A DNA stretch of 64,000 bases. Source: Hymenobacter sp. BRD128 (GTDB taxonomy: Bacteria; Bacteroidota; Bacteroidia; Cytophagales; Hymenobacteraceae). Below, piece after piece: positions 34,117 through 41,853 of this stretch. Position numbers and translations under genes: made by a program. How positions within the stretch are numbered: position 1 is the first letter of the stretch; each line of letters begins with the position of its first letter. The notes below the pieces were generated by a model. It saw only the letters and a program-made list of their open reading frames with translations, was not told where the DNA came from and ran no database searches. The stretch is from NCBI RefSeq assembly GCF_013256625.1, contig NZ_CP053908.1, forward strand, positions 3,038,001 through 3,102,000, given 5' to 3'.

Positions 34117-35721
34117 ATGGCAAACCCTTACAAGCGGGTAATTTCCTGGGGTAAACAACTGCGGCGCATTGGCTTGGCAACACTACTCGTGGGCGGAGCG
34201 TCAGCTGCGCAAGCCCAGACCCTGAACTACACCACTACTTCGGCCACCAATGTTGCGGGCACTTACACCGACCTGAGCACCTCGGGCACGGTCATCGCCA
34301 CGGCCAATACGGATGATGCCAATTCGACGGCCCAGGATATTGGCTTCACCTTCTCTTTCAACGGCAGCAGCTTTACGCAGTTCGTACTAAACACCAACGG
34401 GTTTATCAAGCTGGGTAGCGCGGCGCCTTCAGCCGCCGCCATGTTTATTGATGAAACGGCCAACTCTACTATTGTTGACCCATTTGAGAGCGCTGGCGAC
34501 CCCAATATTATCGCTCCGCTCAACGTCGACCTAACGGCCGGAGCTACGGGCGGCACCGAGTATCGGGTGGCTACTACCGGCGCCACTGGCAAGCGCGTAT
34601 GCACTATTCAGTGGAAAAACGTGCAGGACAAAGCCAACGTCCGGCCAACGCAGTACACCAACATCAGCTTTCAGGTACGGCTATACGAAACCACCAACGT
34701 TATCGAACTGGTATACGGCACGGCCGTTGCCGGCACTACGAACTCCTACCGGTTTACGCAGGCCGGTCTTAAAGGCACTTCCTTTACCAGCGGCCAGCTG
34801 GTACAGGTAGTGAAGCAGCCTGCTACATCGTGGGCTGCTGCCACCTTCGCCGATTTTTCTGCCGTTGCGTCGTCCAACAACCTTAATACGTTCATTATTA
34901 GCCGGGCAGCGCTGCCCGATGCGGGGCGCACCTACCGCTTTGTACCAGCGCTCCCTACCGACGTAGCACTCCGCGCCATTTATACACTGGGCGAGATTGC
35001 AACCCCCACCGCCCTGCCCCACTCGGTGCAGGCGGTAGTGACAAATACTGGCTACCAGGCCCTCACCAACGTGGCCGTGGCCCTGCGCGTAACGGGTGCT
35101 AACACTTTCAGTGATAATCAGACCGTGGCGTCGCTGGCACCGGGGGCCTCAACCACCATAACGTTTGCCGCCTACCCCGCCACGCTAAACCTTGGCGCCA
35201 ATACCGTTACGGCCACGGCCACCGTGGCGGGCGATGGCAACGCAGCCAATAATACCGCCTCCTACGGCCAGCAGGTAACGACCAATCAGCTATCGTACAT
35301 TGACCCTACGAATAATCAGTTTTATTACTCGAATGTCGATAGCTCGGCGGCGGGCGGCGTGCAGGCCGTTAAATTCACGCTTCCCAAACCTACTACCCTT
35401 ACCAACGCCGTGGTGCTGCTAGCTGGCCTAGCCAGCAACGTGACGCAACCCGTTACCTATAAAATACTTGTGTATGATGCCAGTGGCACGAACGGTGCGC
35501 CTGGCAACGTCCTCTATACCTCGCCCAACCAAACGCGGCCGGCTACGCAGGGCGCCGTTTCGGTGAGCCTGGGTGGCTTGCAGGTGCCCGCCGGCTCATT
35601 CTACATCGGCATGCAGGAAACCAGCACGGGGGGTGCGGGCCTGCTGCTGCAAAAGGAAGAGCCGCCGCGCACCGGCACCTACTATATTTCTTTTGCGGGC
35701 AGCGCCCCTGGTACGATTTAA
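34117..35721 (+). CDS. Type IX secretion cargo protein, N-terminal part (frameshifted)
   Basis: 534 residues from ATG 34117, with a signal peptide (RRIGLATLLVGGASAAQAQ). The N-terminal domain (TAGTYTDLSTSGTV; FSFNGSSFTQFVLNTNGFIKLG; TEYRVATTGATGKRVCTIQWKNVQ) is shared with the tandem gene at 37076. A CARDB-like adhesion repeat follows (~300-400). The frame stops at 35719-35721, but one extra C in the four-C run at 35705-35708 restores reading into the next frame (PWYDLSNYDLPFRYAIEVQ), which carries a fibronectin type III repeat and the sorting domain. As it stands, the product would be exported to the periplasm but lacks the sorting signal. Confidence 0.85.
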   Translation: MANPYKRVISWGKQLRRIGLATLLVGGASAAQAQTLNYTTTSATNVAGTYTDLSTSGTVIATANTDDANSTAQDIGFTFSFNGSSFTQFVLNTNGFIKLGSAAPSAAAMFIDETANSTIVDPFESAGDPNIIAPLNVDLTAGATGGTEYRVATTGATGKRVCTIQWKNVQDKANVRPTQYTNISFQVRLYETTNVIELVYGTAVAGTTNSYRFTQAGLKGTSFTSGQLVQVVKQPATSWAAATFADFSAVASSNNLNTFIISRAALPDAGRTYRFVPALPTDVALRAIYTLGEIATPTALPHSVQAVVTNTGYQALTNVAVALRVTGANTFSDNQTVASLAPGASTTITFAAYPATLNLGANTVTATATVAGDGNAANNTASYGQQVTTNQLSYIDPTNNQFYYSNVDSSAAGGVQAVKFTLPKPTTLTNAVVLLAGLASNVTQPVTYKILVYDASGTNGAPGNVLYTSPNQTRPATQGAVSVSLGGLQVPAGSFYIGMQETSTGGAGLLLQKEEPPRTGTYYISFAGSAPGTI

Positions 35722-36875
35722 GCAATTATGACCTGCCGTTTCGCTACGCCATCGAGGTGCAGCTAGGTGCAGCACCCGCCTGTGACCCGCCCACGGCCGT
35801 GACAGCCACCAGCACGGGCACAACTACGGCCACCGTCGGCTTTACGGCAGTGGCTGGCAATACTGGCTACCAAGTGGTGTATGGGCCGGCTGGCTTTAAT
35901 CCTAGTTCGGGTGGCACTACCATCACCACTACTACCTCGCCCGTGATGCTGACCGGGCTCAGCCCGGCTACCACCTACAATGTATACGTGCGCAGCAACT
36001 GCACCAGCGGGGGCAACAGCTTATTTACGGCTGTGGCCACCTTCGTGACGAACTGCGATGCCACGGCACCCATCACGGCCTTCCCTTATAATCAGAACTT
36101 TGATACCATTTTGCCGGGCCAGGCCTTACCCTGCGGCATTACGGTACTCGATGCCAATAATGACGGCGTCACCTGGGCCATTACCAAGACTACCCCCAGC
36201 TCCAGCCCCAACGTACTGCGCTACACCAGTGCCATCAGGAATAGCGTAGCGGCCAATGACTGGTTTTTTAGCCCGGCCCTGACTACGGCGGCCAATACGC
36301 GCTACCAAGTGGCTTTTCGCTACCGCGGCGAGGGTATTACGGGCAGCCCCTCCAACTATACCGAGAAGCTTGAGGTAAAGGTGGGTGCCAGCGCTACCCC
36401 GGCCGGCCAAATCACCACGCTTTATACCAATACAGCCATCACCAACACCAGCTACGCGCTGGCCAATGCCACCTCTACACCGGCCGTAGCCGTGTTTACG
36501 CCCGGTGCGGGCACGCAGTACGTAGGGTTTCACGTGTTTAGCGATGCCAACCAGGGTAACCTCTACATCGACGACCTCAGCATCACGGCCAGCGTGGTAA
36601 CGGCTACGTCTTCGGCGGCGCTGCTGCGCGCCGTCACGGTATTTCCGAATCCTTCGGCTACTGGCTTATTTGACCTCGAAATTCACGGCGCGCAGGCTAA
36701 AAGCAGCCTTGGCGTGCTGGTGACTAATACCCTTGGCCAGCAGGTGTACGTGGGCACCGCCCGCGACAACTACACCAACCGCCTCGACCTGAGCGGCCTG
36801 GCTCCCGGCCTCTACCACCTGCAGGTGCGCAACGGCGACGAAACCATGACTCGGCAGCTAGCCATCGTGAAGTAA
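35709..36875 (+). pseudogene. Type IX secretion cargo protein, C-terminal part (out of frame with start)
   Basis: Continuation of the preceding gene in the -1 frame. It contains a fibronectin type III repeat (CDPPTAVTATSTGTTTATV to TYNVYVRSNC, ~95 residues), a concanavalin-like or MAM-like beta domain with PYNQNFDTILPGQALP and LYIDDLSIT, and the C-terminal type IX sorting domain (AVTVFPNPSATGLFDLEI to LYHLQVRNGDETMTRQLAIVK). No start codon or promoter of its own was seen. With repair the full protein would have about 918 residues. Confidence 0.8.
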
Positions 36876-36920
36876 TACCGGCGCCCCCTGGCCAGGCAGG
36901 CCTGCTCCTGGCCCGGCCTC

Positions 36921-36958
36921 AAACCGGCTGCCCTCCCTGGGGCGGCCGGTTTTTTTTT
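36921..36958 (+). terminator. Intrinsic terminator after the first cargo gene
   Basis: Stem AAACCGGC-GCCC pairing with GGGGC-GGCCGGTTT, followed by a run of nine T, 45 bases after the stop codon. The remaining gap to 37076 has no gene. Confidence 0.85.
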
Positions 36959-37075
36959 GGCGCGGGTGCCACGCTTTGCGCCAGAAAATGCCTCCTGCTT
37001 TGTAGAAAGGTTTTTGCATGAGCCTTATCTTCAGGGCTTCGTATTAAAATCTCATTGCTTTTTCCTGTTTTTTGC

Positions 37076-39040
37076 ATGATAAAAATATATTCTATAAATC
37101 TATTGGCACGCTATCCGTGTTTTTGCCTGCTAGCCACTTTGCTCGTGGGAATAACGACAACGGTTGATGCGCAGGCTATTAATTATTTTGCGGTAAACGC
37201 GCAAACTACCGCCGGCACTTACACCGACCTGGGCAGCGCAGGCACGGCCATTACCACCCCCGACTTCGACGATTCCAATTCGGACCCGCAGCCGCTGGGG
37301 TTTACTTTTTTATTTGGCGGGAGCAGCTTTACGCAGTTTGTACTTAATACCAATGGCTACCTCAAGCTGGGCAGCACGGCTCCGGTAGCGCCTTATTTCA
37401 GCAACGGCTCGCAGGACGTGGGCGGCGGGCCACTTAATTCGGCCGATACTAACCTGCTGCTGCCCTTTAACACGGACCTGGAGGCTGGCCTCGGCGGCAC
37501 CGAGTACCGGGTGGCAACTACCGGCGCGGTGGGCAGCCGCATCGCTACCATTCAGTGGAAAAACGTGAGCGACAAGGCCCGGCTCGCTACGCCGGGCAGC
37601 GGGACTATGACGCCCAAGCAGTACGCCAGCTTAAACTTCCAGGTACGGCTCTACGAAGGCACCAATACCATTGAGTTTGTGTATGGTTCCGCCACGGCTT
37701 CGACTAGCATCTCGGCCCTCAACGCCATTAGCGTGGGGCTGAAAGGCAATGGGACGGCCAGCAACCAGCTCACGACCATCTATAAATACGTGGGCATGGC
37801 CTGGAATACGGCTGCTTTTCAAGATGGCAACTACTCCTCAAAAAACGACAGCGGCTATGGATTCGGGATTCGCAGCACAATACTGCCCGATGCCGGCCGC
37901 ACCTATCACTTCAACGCCGCTATTGCCAATGACCTGACACTGGCGGCGCTCTACAATATCGAGCAGCTGCCAGCGGGCCAGGGATATAGCTACCGGTCGC
38001 TGGTCATCAACAAGGGCTCGACTACCGAAACTAATCTGGTGGCGACCCTGACTATCAGCGGGGCCAACTCGGCTACACTTACGCAGACCATTGCCAGCCT
38101 GGTGCCCAGCGCTACCAGCTTGCTGACGTGGCCCCTGCTGGCCCTGCCCAATGCGGGGATTAATACCATCGTCGCCACTATTCCGCCAGATGCCACGCCC
38201 ACCGACAACAGCCAGACGGCGGCCACCCTCACTACCGTGGGCAGCGTAGCGGCGCCGGCCATCTTCTCGTACCTGAAGTCGGGCGCGGCTATCGACGGGT
38301 CCTATGGCTTCGGCACCAGCACGGCGGCATACGTTAGCGCTTGCTGCGCGGCCTATACCACGGCCAGCCCACTCACGTTCAGCGTAGTGCGGGCGCAGCT
38401 TGGCACCAATGCGGCCAACGTAGGCCAAAAGGTTTACGGCCTGCTGGCCGACCTGAATGGCAATGTGCTGGCCCAATCGGCCGAGTATACTATTCAGGCC
38501 AGCGACCTGGGCACGCTGCACACATTTGTGCTAACCACGCCCGTGCTGGTGCCGGCGGGCACGGTGCTGGCCGGCATGGCGCAGGAAGTAAATACGGTAC
38601 TGTTTTTTGCCAATGCGCTCCAGACTGAAACGCCGGGCCGGCTCGGCACCTTCTACACCCTCAACTCTATTTCGGCGGCGGGCGTGGGCACCCTCCGTGA
38701 TATTAATGCCGGCACTACCAATAGTATTCGCTTCCTGGTAGAAACCGGCAGCTACGACACTACCCTCGCAACGGCTTCTCCGCTGCTGGCGCAGGCGCTG
38801 GCAGTGTACCCCAACCCATCGGCTACGGGCCGCTTCAGCCTCGCCGTGCGCGGCGCCAATGCTCCGGCTGGCCTTGCCGTTTTGGTACTCAACCAGCTCG
38901 GGCAGGTAGTATATACCGGCACCGCCCGCGACAATGCCATTACTTCCCTCGACCTAGGCTACCTCCGCACCGGCCTCTACTACTTGCAGCTGCGCAATGG
39001 CGGCGCCTTTACGAGCCGGGCGCTCAGCATTGGCCACTAG
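37076..39040 (+). CDS. Type IX secretion cargo protein with C-terminal sorting domain
   Basis: 654 residues from ATG 37076, with a signal peptide (LLATLLVGITTTVDAQ). Its N-terminal domain (TAGTYTDLGSAGTAI; FGGSSFTQFVLNTNGYLKLGST; GTEYRVATTGAVGSRIATIQWKN) is clearly paralogous to the gene at 34117. A CARDB-like repeat and a beta-rich domain with a Cys pair (SACCAAYTTASPLTFSV) follow. The C-terminal ~80 residues (LAVYPNPSATGRFSLAV to LYYLQLRNGGAFTSRALSIGH) are the type A sorting domain that PorU removes at the cell surface. Probably a surface adhesin or structural protein; no enzyme motif seen. Confidence 0.9.
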   Translation: MIKIYSINLLARYPCFCLLATLLVGITTTVDAQAINYFAVNAQTTAGTYTDLGSAGTAITTPDFDDSNSDPQPLGFTFLFGGSSFTQFVLNTNGYLKLGSTAPVAPYFSNGSQDVGGGPLNSADTNLLLPFNTDLEAGLGGTEYRVATTGAVGSRIATIQWKNVSDKARLATPGSGTMTPKQYASLNFQVRLYEGTNTIEFVYGSATASTSISALNAISVGLKGNGTASNQLTTIYKYVGMAWNTAAFQDGNYSSKNDSGYGFGIRSTILPDAGRTYHFNAAIANDLTLAALYNIEQLPAGQGYSYRSLVINKGSTTETNLVATLTISGANSATLTQTIASLVPSATSLLTWPLLALPNAGINTIVATIPPDATPTDNSQTAATLTTVGSVAAPAIFSYLKSGAAIDGSYGFGTSTAAYVSACCAAYTTASPLTFSVVRAQLGTNAANVGQKVYGLLADLNGNVLAQSAEYTIQASDLGTLHTFVLTTPVLVPAGTVLAGMAQEVNTVLFFANALQTETPGRLGTFYTLNSISAAGVGTLRDINAGTTNSIRFLVETGSYDTTLATASPLLAQALAVYPNPSATGRFSLAVRGANAPAGLAVLVLNQLGQVVYTGTARDNAITSLDLGYLRTGLYYLQLRNGGAFTSRALSIGH

Positions 39041-39062
39041 TGCATAAGTGCTTGTATAAAGT

Positions 39063-39092
39063 AAAAAGGCTACCCTAGCGGGTAGCCTTTTT
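39063..39092. terminator. Bidirectional intrinsic terminator
   Basis: Perfect 13-base arms (A5 then GGCTACCC, complement ending in T5) with a 4-base loop. It serves the convergent cargo gene and ccmF. Confidence 0.93.
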
Positions 39093-39134
39093 GGTGTCTG
39101 GCCTTTCCTGCTTGGCCGGGCACAGTTGGGTGGG

Positions 39135-41726
39135 CTATGCCACGGCCTGGGGGCGGGCGGCCCCGGCGCGGCCGATGGCCTCGGCGGGGCTAGCCACGGC
39201 GGCAGCCCGGCTAGCCTTGCGCTGGCGCATGCTCAGCACCAGGCCCAGGCCCATGAGCAGCGTGCCGCCCCAGAGCAGGTTGATGAACGGCTTTTCGGTG
39301 GCTTTCAGGATAATGTAGTCCTTGCCGGTGGTGGCGATGGCGAAGGTGAACTTGCCTTTTACCGGGTCAATCTGGTCGAGGCTGATTTTGAGGCCCAGGT
39401 CTTCGATGATTTCGGGCACGCGGCCCACCTGGCGGTCGCGCAGCAGAAATACGGGGTGGGCGTGGTACTGGCGTCCCTTCTCACCGGTAATAATCATGTC
39501 GGCCTGCAAGGCGATGTCGCCCTTTTCGAGCTTGATGCCCGGCACGTCGTGGGCCTGCTCGATGGCCCGGAACACGGCGAAGTAGTCGTTCAAAAACAGC
39601 GTATCGCCCACGCTCAACTCGTGCGGCACGGCGGCGCTCCACGGAATCTCCTTGCGCGGGTCGGGCACCGAGGAGATGTGCGAGTAGATGTCGTGGTCCC
39701 AGAAGCGCTGCAAGGCCGGCGAGGCGAGCAGGCCGCCCATCTCCTCGTTGACTTGGGCGCGGGGGAAGAGCGTGAATTTCTGCCCGGTCTTCTTGTCGTT
39801 GTACTCGACGCGGTAGTAGGTGTTTTCGGGGCGGATAGTGAGCGAGTCGCCGGTGTGGAAGTACGTCTTGTCGCCCTGCTTGATTTCCCCCCTAGCCACG
39901 GCTTTGTACTCGTCGTCGGTACGGTAGAGCAGCTGGGTATTCACGTAGTCGGGCAGGCCGGGCACGTCGAGGTACTGGCCGGTGTAGGTCACGTCGTAGC
40001 CGTTCATGGCGCCGGTTTCATTGCGCCACAGCAGCACGTTGTTCTCGTTGTCGGCGGCCGACATCTCGCGCGAAATCAGTTTGCCGCTGTTATTGCGCGA
40101 AATGGTGTTGGAGTAGCCTGCCGAGGCCAGAATGCCCAGCAGCATGAGCGCGATACCCAGGTGCGACACTGCCCCGCCCGAGAGCTGCACCCGGCGGCGC
40201 CACAGCCCGAAAATGGCGCTGGCATTGGTCATGATGCCAAACAAGCCGGCGAGCAGCAGCGTCACGTAGGGCGCCGACATGGTGTGCCCGAAGTAGCGCG
40301 TGAGCAGCACCACGAGCGCCGTGGTGAGCAAGGCCAGCATGGTCGGGGTGGCTAGCGAGTTGAGCACCGACTCCTTGGCCGGGCGCCACCACAGAATTTG
40401 GGCGATGCCCGAGCACAGCCCGATGAGCACGCCCGCCCACAGCTGAATGCGGGTGTAGTGCTGAATCTGGTCGGCCGGCAGGGCCAGGTTCGACTTGATG
40501 CCGATGAAGCCCAGGAAGGAATTATAGACCGGAATGCTGGTGGTGGCGACCACCTGGAAGGCGGCCAAGCACAGCACCGTGGCCCCCACGAATATCCACA
40601 GTTCGGGGCTGTAGGCCGTCAGCTCTTTCTCCGAAACCGGGATGCTTTTCCAGCGGCTAGCCAGCAGCGCGATGGCCCCGACGGTGAAGAACGCCAGGTA
40701 GATAATGAGCTGCCCCGACAAGCCCAGGTCGGTAAACGAGTGCACTGAGGCATTGCCCAGCACGCCGCTGCGCGTGAGGAACGTGGCGTAGAGAATGAGC
40801 ACGAACGTGGCCACCACCAGCGCATAGGCGGTGCGCAGGCCGGTGCGGCGGCGCTGCCACAGCACCATGCCGTGCAGGGCCGCGATGAGCACCAGCCACG
40901 GAATGTACACGGCATTCTCGACGGGGTCCCAGTTCCAGAAGCCGCCGAAGTTCAGGGTTTCGTAAGCCCAGTAGGCGCCCATCATAATGCCGACCCCAAG
41001 CACGGCACCGCCGAGAGCGGTCCAGGGCAGGGCGGGCTTGACCCAGGTTGTGATTTCTTTTTTCCAGAGGCCGGCGATGGCGAAGGCAAACGGCACCAGC
41101 GTGAGCGCGAAGCCCAGAAACAGCGTGGGCGGGTGAATCACCATCCAATAGTTTTGGAGCAGGGCGTTGAGGCCCGAGCCATCTTTGGGCACGAAGTTGG
41201 GGTTGAGTTTCCACACCGGCAGGTCGACCATGAAGTCGCGCAGCAGGATAAACGGCGACGAGCCGATTTTGACACCGGCTACCACCACGCCCAGAATCAT
41301 ACTCACCAGGAACGCCTGCACCGTGGCAAACACGGCCAGCACCGGCGCTTCCCACTGCCGGTTAAATTTCATGATACCTAGCCCCAGCACCACGTGCCAG
41401 AATATCCAGAGCAGGAACGAGCCCTCCTGGCCTTCCCAGAAGCAGGAAATCATGTACTGCACCGGCAGGTGGTTTGAGGAGTGCGACCAGGCGTAGTAAT
41501 ACTCGTAGCGGTGCGCGTGAATAATGTTGAACAGGCAGCACACTACTGCCAGTACCGCCGCGCCGTGCACAAAGAAGGCGCCCCGCGCCAGCCGCAGCCA
41601 GCTCGCGTCGGCCTGGCCCAGCGCCCGGCCGCGCGCCGCCTGAAAGTAGCCGTAGGCGGCCACCGCCGCCGCCACGAAGGCCAGAATGACGCTGGCCTGA
41701 CCGAGGTTTCCGATAAGTAAATTCAC
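39135..41726 (-). CDS. ccmF: Cytochrome c heme lyase CcmF (CcsA-like)
   Basis: 863 residues from a GTG start, with many membrane helices. The WWD heme-handling motif is GGFWNWDPVENAVYIPWL, and conserved His residues flank it (HPPTLFLGFAL; LTRSGVLGNASVHSFTDLG). This is the System I synthetase that attaches heme to apocytochrome c. The C-terminal third is a periplasmic domain (NNSGKLISREMSAADNENN to LLRDRQVGRVPEIIEDLG), also typical of CcmF. It is separated from the other ccm genes by a kinase, a regulator and a secreted protein. A TACCTTTG box is 20 bases before the start. Confidence 0.93.
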   Translation of the reverse strand: MNLLIGNLGQASVILAFVAAAVAAYGYFQAARGRALGQADASWLRLARGAFFVHGAAVLAVVCCLFNIIHAHRYEYYYAWSHSSNHLPVQYMISCFWEGQEGSFLLWIFWHVVLGLGIMKFNRQWEAPVLAVFATVQAFLVSMILGVVVAGVKIGSSPFILLRDFMVDLPVWKLNPNFVPKDGSGLNALLQNYWMVIHPPTLFLGFALTLVPFAFAIAGLWKKEITTWVKPALPWTALGGAVLGVGIMMGAYWAYETLNFGGFWNWDPVENAVYIPWLVLIAALHGMVLWQRRRTGLRTAYALVVATFVLILYATFLTRSGVLGNASVHSFTDLGLSGQLIIYLAFFTVGAIALLASRWKSIPVSEKELTAYSPELWIFVGATVLCLAAFQVVATTSIPVYNSFLGFIGIKSNLALPADQIQHYTRIQLWAGVLIGLCSGIAQILWWRPAKESVLNSLATPTMLALLTTALVVLLTRYFGHTMSAPYVTLLLAGLFGIMTNASAIFGLWRRRVQLSGGAVSHLGIALMLLGILASAGYSNTISRNNSGKLISREMSAADNENNVLLWRNETGAMNGYDVTYTGQYLDVPGLPDYVNTQLLYRTDDEYKAVARGEIKQGDKTYFHTGDSLTIRPENTYYRVEYNDKKTGQKFTLFPRAQVNEEMGGLLASPALQRFWDHDIYSHISSVPDPRKEIPWSAAVPHELSVGDTLFLNDYFAVFRAIEQAHDVPGIKLEKGDIALQADMIITGEKGRQYHAHPVFLLRDRQVGRVPEIIEDLGLKISLDQIDPVKGKFTFAIATTGKDYIILKATEKPFINLLWGGTLLMGLGLVLSMRQRKASRAAAVASPAEAIGRAGAARPQAVA

Positions 41727-41745
41727 GAGCTAGCTAGTTTTTTGG

Positions 41746-41753
41746 CAAAGGTA
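41746..41753 (-). promoter_or_regulatory. Bacteroidota -7 promoter box upstream of ccmF
   Basis: TACCTTTG on the minus strand, leaving about 20 bases to the GTG start, so the leader is short. Shows that ccmF has its own promoter apart from the ccmB-E genes. Confidence 0.65.
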
Positions 41754-41853
41754 CCGCCTGGCGGGCGGGGGTGCACCGGACTGGGTAACCGTAACAGCCA
41801 AGCACCAGGCCGGTTTGTTGGCTACCTTGAGCGCTGGTTTAGTGCTACACCTT

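Noticed and set aside
39126-40355. 409-codon plus-strand open frame
   Set aside because: It runs antisense to ccmF, whose motifs are clear; the product is His/Val/Gly-rich, as expected for a shadow in GC-rich DNA.
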